From Massospora cicadina (taxonomy: Eukaryota; Entomophthoromycota; Entomophthoromycetes; Entomophthorales; Entomophthoraceae): a DNA stretch of 64,000 nucleotides. Below the pieces are notes generated by a model. It was given only the letters and a program-made list of their open reading frames with translations, was not told where the DNA came from and ran no database searches. Both the position numbers and the translations under genes were made by a program. Below, in pieces: positions 32,035 to 41,690 of this stretch. How positions within the stretch are numbered: the first letter of the stretch is position 1; every line of letters starts with the position of its first letter. The stretch lies in assembly GCA_022478985.1 (NCBI GenBank), contig JAKSZP010004212.1, forward strand, positions 1 through 64,000, read 5' to 3'.

Positions 32035-32390
32035 TGGCCATAGATGACACCAGATCCTTAATTAACGCTATAACTCCCAAATTATTTAGAAAATTAAAAA
32101 ATGTCTTCTTATTTAATCCACAAAGTAGAATATGGAACTGCGGGAGCTCAGACCACTAAAACTATTGGACCATACTAGCTTTGCCTCTTAAATTTGGAAA
32201 GCTATAGCACTGCTCCTATTATAGCTTTATAAAACGGTAAACTTATTTACCCATTGGAGTCCAACTAGTGTGAGTATTTATTTGTATAATCTAACATAAG
32301 AAAGCAATATCTATCTCTTATGGGATATTATCCAACACTTTTATTCCAGCTCCTATCTAAAAAATAAGCGGGCCCCAAAGAAGAGTCCCT
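32035..32390 (+). pseudogene. Aspartic protease remnant of the dUTPase-bearing gypsy element
   Basis: VLAIDDTRSLINAITPKLF (about 32035-32095) resembles the start of a gypsy protease, with an altered D-T-G site. LSLMGYYPTLLF near 32310 resembles the second conserved half (I-L-G-Y-D). Stops are frequent. Confidence 0.4.
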
Positions 32391-32479
32391 CATCATTATA
32401 TATCCTACCTATATCTGTAAGATAGAAATCAAATTCTAGGACTTAAAACCAGATTGTCCTCTGACACTGTGGATTACAA

Positions 32480-32740
32480 GGATGGAATACCTTATTATGC
32501 CCCATTACTTTATTATACCTCCACATTCTCAAGTCATGGAGGACTCCCAATAAAATCGCATTTCCCATAATCAAGTTCTAGAAAACATAAATACAATTCT
32601 TGTATTAAGGAAACTTTGACCTGCCATGTGATCCTAGATCCTGCATATGAGAAGTCTATCTCTGTTATATTGGAAATCTAAACAATTAAACTATTCAAGT
32701 CCCATAGAAATTAATCATTGCTATGCAAACCGTGTAATAT
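32480..32740 (+). pseudogene. dUTPase-like domain between protease and RT
   Basis: One frame reads MEYLIMPHYFIIPPHSQVME (32482 on). This matches the motif-1 region of trimeric dUTPases (G-Y-D-L..., then T-I-P-P...). After frame changes, VILDPAYEKSISVILEI (32628-32678) matches motif 3 (G-V-I-D-x-x-Y-R-G-x-I-x-V-x-L-x-N), with the catalytic Asp (32637-32639) and Tyr retained. Active enzyme would hydrolyse dUTP and keep uracil out of the cDNA. Stops at several points inactivate this copy. A second example lies at 60700-60962. Confidence 0.55.
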
Positions 32741-32989
32741 TGAACATATTATGGATGTAAACTATTTCAGCACTCTAAAAGACTTAAGGATTGACTAACC
32801 CACTACAATTTACCTAGCTGAAAAAATTGGGTACATTTTTACTCCCAATTAACATCAATTTTTATCAACACTGTTAAAAAGTTGAGGTATTTTCTAAGGG
32901 GACCTGACGATTATATGAATATATCTGGAGTAATCCACCAAGAGAAAACTGAAAATTATCCCCCCTTCGAAGCTCAAGCTTATTAGAAG

Positions 32990-34250
32990 TCTAAAGTAAA
33001 GGAGGCTCAAGTAGCTCATGAGTTAAAACAACTTTTAGAGGCTGGGATAACAGTATCATTTATAAACCCTTGGTCTTCCCCTCTTCTATATATCACAATA
33101 AGGATGGAGGTCATTAAATTGTAATGGACTATTGCTGATTAATTTTCAACAATCAAAAAAGTAATTACCCTTCCTTATATAGAAGGCTCTTTACATCTTA
33201 TGTCAGAAATAATTTTTTTGTCAATGAATCTCTCCAGTGTTTACTAGCAGATAGACCTGCCTTGAGGATTTTAAAAACAGTGCTCTTATCTCTATTAAAG
33301 TGCTGTTTAAACCTACGTGGATGCCGCAGGGGCTATGTAATGTCCCTGCTACTTTTAAAGAGCAATAAATGGCTTCTGTGGACTTAAACAATATTGCATG
33401 CTAGTCTACCTCAATGTCATAGCTGTCTCTTTGCAAACTTTCACTGCCTCTATAGCTCACCTTAAGGGTGTCTTCCATCCAATATGGCAAACTTCATTAT
33501 ATCTAATGCTATCCATATTCTTCTTCTAAATTGAAATGGATTTTATATCCATAATATAAGTCGATAAGGAATATACCCAATAAATGACAAAGTTATAATC
33601 ATCTCTTAAATGCCGCCACATAAATACCTTTGAGATGTATAGTGTTTCTAGGAGTGGTTGTATATTACCTTCAGTTCACTATACACTTTGCAGATACATC
33701 TGAACCCTCAAAATATTTTTTAGAAGAAACTTCCTTTTAGTATGTAAAAGAACATCAACAATCCTTCAATGTATTATGCTAAGCTCTTAATCACTCTCCT
33801 ATTCTTGTAAACCCCAATTTCAACAAACTTTTTTAACTTTTCATTGATGCTAACATTATCACTGTAAGAGCTACACTATCCTAACATACTAAAAATTTAG
33901 TAGACCATCTCATTGCATATTAATTTGAGCCTCTAAATAAATCTAAATGCAATTATAATATAAAAATTAGAAAGTGTCCGTCTGTTCTAATGGCTAACAA
34001 ACATTTCTACCCTTATTTATATGAAGAAAACTTCTCTAAAATTACTAGATATGCATCTTTGAAATGGCTCAAACACTGAATGAGACTGATGGGCATCTGG
34101 CACAATTGGATTTGAGCTTAAATTACAAAATTTTTAATCCATCTCCCATAGCCCAATACATCAAAACATGGATTTTTATCCAGATAACTATTCTAACTCT
34201 AACCAAAACCAAAGAAGATTAGCTCTATGATCTCATAAGCAAAATCGATG
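32990..34250 (+). pseudogene. RT and RNase H remnants of the dUTPase-bearing gypsy element
   Basis: AHELKQLLEAGITVSFINPW followed by SSPLLYI (about 33013-33095) is the RT N-terminal block (E-x-G-I-I-x-P-S-x-S-P-W-x-S-P). A MPQGLCNVPATF-like block (near 33322-33360) and LVYLNVIA near 33400 (YLDD site altered) follow. FADTSEPSKYF-like residues near 33690 and a connection region to 34120 suggest RNase H. All frames are heavily broken. Confidence 0.5.
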
Positions 34251-34629
34251 GTCAAAAGACAAGCCCATCTCAATCTAAAAAAGGAAAAATGTTTATAAAA
34301 CTAAACTACCCTGGACTTTTCTCTCTCGTTGCAATCACTTTTGCAACCTATTCAATTCAAGTCTGAATCTAGTTTGATAATCTCACAGAGGAGATTAGTC
34401 TGCGCCCATGTCAGGGAGAAGTTGGGCAAGTAAGGTAAGAGGAGCAGGTGGTAGGCCCGCGGCCTCAAACGTTTGAAAACGCCCCAGAGAAACTGGCGGA
34501 ATAGAAAATTTTTTTAAAAAACTGGTGGTCACTATTTCCCCAGAAATCCTCACTTGGCAAGCACGATGCAACCAGTACATCAACACGCCGCACTCCCAGC
34601 CACTTTTGTCAGTGGAATATGGAGTCTTC

Positions 34630-35760
34630 ATGTTTCTGGACATCCAACAAACGGCTTTATGGGAAAAATTTTGTGGGGATGTGCACACTTTTTTTCCAAC
34701 CGCGGTGTATGTTGCACCTCACTCCATGTCACATGGTTGGCTGGACCTAGGTTTTGAAAACAAGGAGTTAGCAGATGAGGCTGCTGTGGTGCGCATAGTG
34801 ATTGACCTCCCCAAAGGGCAACAGTTCATCAAAACCAAACGCACCAGATGGACAAAATCCAACCAAATTTTCCTCACGTTTGACTTTTTGCCTACTACGG
34901 TAAAATGTGACATTTTGGAGCAACACCTGAAAGATGGTCTCACCGTTTACAGTGAAATACAATCTTTTGAGATGCAACGCTTTATGCTGATGCCACACCT
35001 GTGCACCGGCAAAGCTATTGCAGTTCTGACCCCAACTGAGGTTTTCGTGAAGGACCTAACCCAGATCCCGCACTCCACTTTTATTAATATTGAAGGACAT
35101 ACCACCCACCCTTTCCAGGTGACCGTGGACAGCGCGCCCCCCATCTGCACCCACTGTGACGCGTTTGGCCATAAGGCACACACATGCCCCACCAAGGAGG
35201 GCATCACATTCCAAGAGCACCCTTCAGCAGCCATGGCTAGCGGAGAGGTGCACTACAAACCAACTGCAAGCACCAAAGAGGCTTTCCCATGGGGAGCACA
35301 AGGCTGCTACCTACTGGTAAAGCCTATTTCCCCACAAGAGCGGAAAAAGGCCAAGCAGGCCTGCAGGGCCATGGCCAAGGAAGCGGCCAAAGTCACCACT
35401 GCTATCCCACACTCCCAACGCCAGGAGGACATCAAAACCTTCATGGCAAAAGCAACTCAGGAATCCATAAACCAATCAGATTGGGAAGCCCATGCTGATT
35501 GGGCCACCCAATCTGAGGATCTGATGGGTGACTCAATTTCACCCAATCTTTGCAACCAAGCTCCGGTCAAAACTGACTTGGTCTCCAACCTACCGGAAAA
35601 TTTTTTTGCCCTGCTCAATGGTGCACTGAACTCATCCGCACCACAAAAAATTCGTCCAACATTGGGGAAACAAAAGCAAAGGCAAAAGCCAATGCAAACC
35701 TTTCTGCAAAAATTAACAAAACTATCAATAGCGTTGCTGCAAACACCCACACTGCTGTGA
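34630..35760 (+). CDS. LINE ORF1 RNA-binding protein with CCHC zinc knuckle (intact)
   Basis: The frame is open from 34477 to 35760; 34630 is the first in-frame ATG (376 codons). The first half looks like an RRM-type/DUF4283-like RNA-binding fold with alternating hydrophobic strands (IFLTFDFLPTTVKCDILEQH). A CTHCDAFGHKAHTC motif at 35146-35187 is a perfect C-x2-C-x4-H-x4-C knuckle. The C-terminal third is Lys/Ala-rich and then Gln/Ser/Asn-rich. In LINEs this protein coats the RNA in the ribonucleoprotein. It has survived without a stop, although ORF2 of the same element is broken. Confidence 0.65.
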   Translation: MFLDIQQTALWEKFCGDVHTFFPTAVYVAPHSMSHGWLDLGFENKELADEAAVVRIVIDLPKGQQFIKTKRTRWTKSNQIFLTFDFLPTTVKCDILEQHLKDGLTVYSEIQSFEMQRFMLMPHLCTGKAIAVLTPTEVFVKDLTQIPHSTFINIEGHTTHPFQVTVDSAPPICTHCDAFGHKAHTCPTKEGITFQEHPSAAMASGEVHYKPTASTKEAFPWGAQGCYLLVKPISPQERKKAKQACRAMAKEAAKVTTAIPHSQRQEDIKTFMAKATQESINQSDWEAHADWATQSEDLMGDSISPNLCNQAPVKTDLVSNLPENFFALLNGALNSSAPQKIRPTLGKQKQRQKPMQTFLQKLTKLSIALLQTPTLL

Positions 35761-35837
35761 AGGTCCATGGGGATCTAGAGGAGGCTAGTGGGCCTGGGTG
35801 CCCACCCCCTCACACCTAGGGTGCGGTGGGGAAACCT

Positions 35838-36510
35838 TCACTTTAGGGACGTTGAATATCGCCAGACTCAAGGCCTTGCCATCCCAGGCTAGGAAACTGA
35901 GTTTTTTACAATAAAATTTACCCGTGGATATTCTGGCCATCCAGGAGTCCCACTGTCCATGAGGTTACAAGGATGCCTGGAAAACCATGATCCTCCCATC
36001 TGAATCCTTTTGGTCAGAGCACTGTGGGGTGCTAGTTTGGAGAAACAATTTCTTCAAATTTTTATCATCAGAAACCTTCCTCAATGGCCTAGTCCTCATT
36101 GTCACTTTCTTGTGGGCTGACGTGGCGCATGCTATTGTCAACATTTATGCCCCAAATGGTGCATGAGAGCGTCAGAAATTTTTCTCATTGGTCAAATCCC
36201 TCCCACTACCCCAGACTCTTTCATAGTCGGTGACATGAACTGTTGGCTAAACACACCAATGGACCATTGGCCTTCCTCCTCCCACGCCCCCCAGGGTCAC
36301 ATAGAACTTCGCGTTATAAAGGCCACCCTTGGGTTAATGGATGCACTGCCGCGGCGAGCCCCGCTGCTCAAAAACATGATGCGCCCCCATGTCCACAATG
36401 GCCAATTAAGGTCCATGTCCCGCATCGACCTTATCCTTATGCTGGCGAAATTCCAACCCCACATCTCACACTTCAAAACAACAAAAATGGAATTCTCCAA
36501 CCACTGACTG
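35838..36510 (+). pseudogene. LINE ORF2 apurinic endonuclease domain, broken
   Basis: LGTLNIARLKALPSQARKL begins the APE-like fold near 35850. IVNIYAPNGA (about 36132-36163), VGDMNC (36227-36244) and SRIDLIL (near 36420) are conserved blocks. Stops: TAA near 35910, TGA at 35960-35962, TGA at 36164-36166, plus a frameshift before 36227. The terminal S-D-H motif reads SNH (near 36497), so a catalytic Asp is also lost. The domain nicks target DNA in active elements. Confidence 0.65.
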
Positions 36511-36899
36511 GTCTCAATAACCTACCACCTACCTATCACAGTGGCTAAGGCCCCACATTGGTGCAAACTCCGCCCCCCCAAACTTGCATCGCTAGGATTT
36601 TCCACTTGGGTGGAATCAGCAACTTTGGCAAAAGAGTTTGTTGCACCATTTTGCGCGGACCCCATCTCCACATGGGCAACCCTCAAAGAGGATACCATCC
36701 GCCACTCTCGCCACCTCTCCTCCAGATGCTCATGAGCCACATTGGCTGTCATTTCGCGCGCTCTGGCAGAGTTGGCACACCTGGAGTCCAACATCCCAGC
36801 TACAGGATACAGCCCTACATGGGGCTGGAAGTGGGCGGAGGCAGCTGCCCACCTCAACGCGCTCGAAAGGCAACACAAACATTGGGTTTGTGTTCAGTA

Positions 36900-38400
36900 C
36901 AGGGCCAAACACATTACAAAGGGTGACAAGTGCACCGCATATTTTTTAAAAAAATTTTGCACCACGCCAGAGCGTGGCCTGCACACAGGTGCGAAGATTG
37001 GATGATTCCATTGTGGATATACCAGCTGAAGTGGCAATTGAAACACAGAAGTATTACTCCAAGTTATACCAATCCAATCCAATTCAGCCAGCTGAAGTGG
37101 CGGAATTTCTTGACTGAGCCCACATCTGCACCATTTCCCAATACCCAGAAATAATGAATTTGATTACTCCAAACAAATTATGGACAGCCATCCGCAGTGC
37201 ACCAAACCGGAAATGCCCAGGCCCAGATGGTATTCCATATGAATCTATAAAAAGTACTTCAAATATATATCCCCACTACTGCTTGCCTCACTTAACCAGA
37301 GCCTACTGAAAACGCGCCTCCTACCAGGAGGACAAGAGGCCTTCACCATCACACTCTTCAAGAAAGGGGACAAGCTAGACTTAGCCAACTGGCGCCCCAT
37401 TTCTTTAACTAACACGGATACAAAGATTTTAACCAAAATCATGGCTAACCGTTTAGGGATTGTAGCCTCTGCCACCATCTCCCCAGAACAATTTGGTTTT
37501 ATACCCAGAAGGTCAATTTGGGACAACGTGCACTCTGTGGCTAACGCACGCCAGTCCACAGCCCCTGGGGCACTTGTATTCTTGGACCAACAGAAGGCCT
37601 ATGATAGAGTAAACTGGGAATACCTCAGGGCCTGCCTCCATCAATTCCGCTTACCCCCTCGCTTCATCAACTGGGTGATGCTGCTCACGGAATCTGCAAC
37701 AATAGCAGTACGTGGCCCTGGCTTCTTAATGGAAGTGGTCCGCCCTCAAAGGGGCTTGCAACAAGGGGACCCCCTTAGCCCACTCTTATACAACTTCAGC
37801 CTTGACCCACTACTTCGAAACGTGAATGCCCACCTCACTGGGGTCCATGTGCCAGGCCAAGCCCCAGTCAAGATGATGGCGTTTGCAGACGACTGTGTGG
37901 TTGGAGTGTCCAATAATAAAGATGCACGCGCACTTGAAGCTCTCATCCAGGAGTATCCTTGGGTAAGTAATGCTGCACTGAACGCTTCCAAAACTGAAAT
38001 CATCCTCCTTGGTCGGTCTCAAAACTGCTGGGCCCCAGCAACCAGTACCCAGCCCAGCCCATCTGCTCGCACATGTGCTCGCCCTCCCAGCTCACCCCAC
38101 ACCGCCCCACTGGTGCTCCCCTTCATGCCACGCCCTACCATAGGGCTGGTCCGCCATCTGGGCGTGTGGGTGGAGGCAGGCGGGTATGCATCAGCAGTAA
38201 TGGAGAGTCATATTCTAGACAACGTGACGAAGCGCATCGCCTCCCTCAGGCCCACCCTACTTCCCTTACTGGCAGGGTTGTTTTAGCCAACTCTATGCTC
38301 CTCTCCAAAGTCTGGTTTGGAGCACACGCCATCCCCTTCTCCCCAAGCTTCTTCAAATCCTTGTATGCACTTCTGCAAGGATGGCTTTAGTCAGGACGCC
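36900..38400 (+). pseudogene. LINE ORF2 reverse transcriptase
   Basis: A block KCPGPDGIPYESIK near 37213-37255 is in one frame. After a shift, LFKKGDKLDLANWRPISLTN (near 37352), QFGFIPRRS, DQQKAYDRVNWEYL, GLQQGDPLSPLLYN and the catalytic FADD (37882-37893) are read in the open frame 37441-38286. The thumb continues in another frame (GRVVLANSMLLSKVWFGAHA, 38265 on). The long open part shows weak decay. It performs target-primed reverse transcription in active relatives. Confidence 0.75.
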
Positions 38401-38995
38401 TATACCTGTAAGGCTAGAGGTCATGTTTGGCCCTCATCATCATGGGGCATGGGCCTGCTTGACTTCAAAGCCCATGCAGCCAAGATCTTGGGCACCTGGA
38501 TTGCGGCCGTCACCGCCCCTACACTCCCTTCCCAACACTGGTCCCGCGTGGCCCACTCCAACTTCTCCCGCGCCTTGGGCCTCAACAATCCATCAAACCC
38601 TCACTCCCTGATGAAATACCTGGCTTCACACCCATCAGCCACAGGTCCTCACGGGACTAAAACCCACTACAAACGAATCCTCCTCTCCATGCAGAGCACA
38701 GAGTGGAGAATTTCTATTAGCGGACACACATCCCAGAGAGGCTGCCCCTCTCCTCAGTTCCACAAGAGGTACAGGGGCTGCCTATCCAAGATGGCGTGAT
38801 CCCCACACGACCCCATGTCCTATCCAGGGTGGATTACCTGGACATGATGGACATCCCTTACTCCATTGAGACCCAAAAACTATCTGGAAATATGCACACC
38901 ATCCTCTGTTGCAGCCTCAAATCCATTCCCATGTGTGGCGCTGCCTGAGGCGGGTGTACCATATGGCTGAGCGCTCTAATGCTTTACACTAATCC

Positions 38996-39046
38996 TGCGT
39001 CGTGTGTGGCCAGTATGGAACGCTGTTCCACCGCCTGGAGAAGTGT
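38996..39046 (+). pseudogene. LINE ORF2 C-terminal zinc finger
   Basis: CVVCGQYGTLFHRLEKC has the pattern C-x2-C-x7-H-x4-C. The same spacing recurs in the LINE at 47203-53272 (52639-52689), which ties the two families together. It probably binds the RNA template. Confidence 0.65.
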
Positions 39047-39592
39047 CCTACCTCTAAAGTGATATGGTGCGAAGTTCAACGTCTGCTGGGCCAGGATCAA
39101 ACACATCCCTTCAGTCTGTCAAGAGATATGTTTGCTTTATCAATGGCCTCCCCCTTCCACCCTCCCTCCATGCTCTGGTGGTTGCAATCGCCATGTGGAC
39201 GATCCACACGATTGTCTTAGATGCCATTGCAGGCTCCACCCCCACCCTCCCAGAAGCTGTCCACAGATTCCAGTCTCATTTGGTGGACCACTTTTAGGCG
39301 TGGATGTTTGGATACCTCCCACCGCGCTGCTGACAGCTGGTCTCCTCCTGGTTCCCAGTTTGGTTCATCAAATCAGACCCCTTCCTCCACACGTGTTCAA
39401 TTGTGGCTATGGCCCCTTCACACATTCCCTCCCCCTCCCCATAGTGGCGTTCCCGCTGGCAACAGGAGATAGCATCGCTTCTCTGGGGTGCCTTCCCTGT
39501 TACTAAGTTTTGTCTCTTTTTGGGTCAAATTTGGAAGTGTCCATCCCATGGTCGGCCTTCCTCATAATAAATTTAAAATTTAAATTTAAAAA

Positions 39593-39738
39593 TTTATAAA
39601 ACTAAACTGGGTTAGTAACCTTTTTCAAAAAGTAGCAACCAATAACTACCATATATTTGTCCTTTCAAATGAACTGATACTAGCCTATAAGGACACCAGC
39701 AATTTGGCCATGTAAGAATCTGAAATTATCAATGGCTC
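39593..39738 (+). mobile_element. Fragment of the dUTPase-bearing gypsy element between two LINEs
   Basis: Contains the right copy of the first LINE's duplication (39593-39608), 114 bp of host element, and the left copy of the second LINE's duplication (AAATTATCAATGGCTC, 39723-39738). It joins cleanly to 34307 on the left and 41253 on the right once the LINEs are removed. Confidence 0.65.
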
Positions 39739-41236
39739 CAACACACGAAGAAAAAACCCAATCATTTTACCCTTTGCAACACCTCCCACCACCACTCCTG
39801 TCCAACACCTTTGAATCTGGCTAGAATCATGGGGATATGCTAATGAGACAATGGAAAGTAACCTGTTACAACGGGTATCCAAACGTGTCACCTCCCTCAA
39901 GGGAAGAACCCCAGGACTAACAGGACGAGTTACAGTTGCTAATTCGCTCATCCTCCCAATACTGTGGTACCAGGCCCAAGCAATCGCCTTCTCACCTACC
40001 TTTATAACCTCAATCCGCGCGCTTATCCAGGGCTGGCTGTGGCCTGGCTCTCACCCTCCTATACGGATGGAAACACTATTTGGCCCACGCTCAAGTGGAG
40101 GCACGGGACTAATAGATTTTGAAAGCCATGCCAATCACATCCTAGGTACATGGATAAAGGAAGTCCTTGCTCCAGACCTCCCACAACAACATTGGTACAG
40201 AGCAGCAAGGACTAACTTTGCACAGGCGCTCAAATTAACAAACCCACATAGTCCACCCAGACTACTTTCATACCTTGCCAAGCACCCTACTGCAACGGGA
40301 CTGCATGGAACCTCCCCTCATTTCAAACATATCCTCCGAACTATCCGCCGTATGGGATGGACCATAGAGAACATGGGTACTATACAGGGAAGGGGAAGAC
40401 CCAGCCCCAATTCAAATTAAGAAACCCAGAAAACCACCCCCAGAAAGATATGCTCGCAACAACCCCAAACATAGCTAGGATAGAATACCTAGATATGTTG
40501 GACATTCCTTATGATTTAACCACACAGAAGGCAATGTGGAAAATGATTCACCACCCACTCCTACAGCTGAGGATAAGAGCAAACGCTTGGCGCTGTCTGA
40601 GAAGGACTTATAGGACAGCAGACCGTTCCAACTCCCTCCACAAAACATGTGCAGTATGTGGAGGGGAGGGATCCCTACATCACCGCCTAGAAACATGCCC
40701 CCCCAACCAAAGCTATATGGCAGGAAGTCGCACGCCTGCTCAAGATCCAAAACGAACAGGAATTCTCAATATCAAAGAGTATCTTCGCACTCCAGATCAA
40801 GTCACCATTCCCATCTACCCTCCATTCCCTAATAATACCCATTGCAATGTGGACAATACACACAATTGCATTAGATGCGTTCAAGGGCACGGTCCCAACC
40901 ATTCATGGGATTATTAACAGATTCCATGTCCACTTACTAGAGCACTTCCAAGCCTGGCTCTATGGATATATGAGACCAAGGCAAAAAGCGCTCATAGAAT
41001 CATGGTTCCCACTCTGGTTCCTCCACATAGACCCTTTCCTTCACACCTGCTCCATAGCAGGGGAAACCCCCTCAGAGTAGCGCACCACCCCCCCATACCT
41101 GACAGTCCCGCTGGCAACTGGGGTAACTTGAGTACCCTGGGGTGCCCAATTCTTATATTTGTTGGTTATTCTCTTAGTTTCACATATATTCGGTAATGTC
41201 CATCCCCTGGTCAGCTTACCTCAGTTAAATAAAATA
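39739..41236 (+). mobile_element. 5'-truncated LINE (1.5 kb) with perfect 16-bp target duplication
   Basis: AAATTATCAATGGCTC occurs exactly at 39723-39738 and 41237-41252. The insert begins inside the post-RT part of ORF2 and ends with gtaatgtccatcccctggtc and an A-rich tail (taaaataaaat). It encodes the homologue of 38200-39300 of the neighbouring LINE, but protein identity is only moderate, so it is a different subfamily. 5' truncation is typical of target-primed insertion. Confidence 0.8.
39851..40917 (+). pseudogene. ORF2 C-terminal region of the truncated LINE
   Basis: Frame 39851-40420 (about 189 codons) begins MESNLLQRVSKRVTSL and contains RVTVANSLILPILWYQAQAI, homologous to the post-RT domain of the LINE at 34308. 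A frameshift near 40400 moves to 40357-40917, which carries the zinc finger CAVCGGEGSLHHRLETC (C-x2-C-x7-H-x4-C, near 40648-40700). It is relatively well preserved, consistent with a late insertion. Confidence 0.65.
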
Positions 41237-41252
41237 AAATTATCAATGGCTC

Positions 41253-41690
41253 AAGTCACAGTGCTACTGGGAAGGTATGCTCCCCTTTGAACTAATAATG
41301 TATTGGAGTCTTGCTTATTATGTAAAAGTCAAGATATCCCTACTCCTTTCACCAACATCAAGTGATTACTACTTCTAAACCCTTTCAAATGGTTATTACC
41401 AATGTTCTGGGCACTATACCTTGAATATCTATGTCAGGCAAACAGCAAGTAAGAATTAGACCGGCCTGCCAGCCTAGGTGCCAGAGCACCCAGATGGCAA
41501 ACCAGAATTCCAAAGGCACTACTGCTGGTATGACGGATATGAAACTGGAAAGGAGTTTCACCAATAACTGCCAGTGAGCTAGAATCTCATACAGGCACAT
41601 AATAGAATACCAGACAATTACAGCTGTTGACCCCAAGGGGTGTGTGAGTGTCAGCAGAAAAGGCGGTTTCTTTTTCAACATAGAAAACTA
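41253..41690 (+). pseudogene. Integrase-end remnant of the dUTPase-bearing gypsy element
   Basis: After the second LINE the plus strand reads CLLCKSQDIPTPF (about 41312-41350), compatible with the CxxC half of an integrase finger, followed by PFKWLLPMFWALYLE. The rest is unreadable. The assignment rests on position and a short motif. Confidence 0.35.

Larger units (their letters stand above)
31149..34307 (+). mobile_element. dUTPase-bearing Ty3/gypsy element, left part (continues at 39593 and 41237)
   Basis: A strongly decayed plus-strand element. Order: gag-like frame (31416-31679), protease remnant (about 32035-32390), dUTPase-like segment (32480-32740), RT (about 32990-33400), RNase H/connection (33400-34250). 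It is cut by a LINE at 34308-39592 whose 16-bp target duplication (TTTATAAAACTAAACT, 34292-34307 and 39593-39608) rejoins its sequence. A second LINE interrupts it 114 bp further on. LTRs were not identified. Confidence 0.6.
34308..39592 (+). mobile_element. LINE (Tad1/L1-like), full length 5.3 kb
   Basis: Flanked by an exact 16-bp target duplication TTTATAAAACTAAACT (34292-34307 and 39593-39608). It carries a 5' leader, ORF1 with CCHC knuckle, ORF2 with endonuclease, RT and C-terminal zinc finger, and a 3' end with a tgtccatcccatggtcgg block followed by an A/T tail. ORF1 is open, but ORF2 has stops and frameshifts. This contrasts with the perfect duplication and suggests that it was inserted already defective, or that its flanks have been lucky. 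Confidence 0.75.

Noticed and set aside
35457..37154. Many overlapping frames on both strands in the LINE endonuclease region
   Set aside because: They are shadows of GC-rich LINE coding sequence; only the frame with APE motifs was kept.
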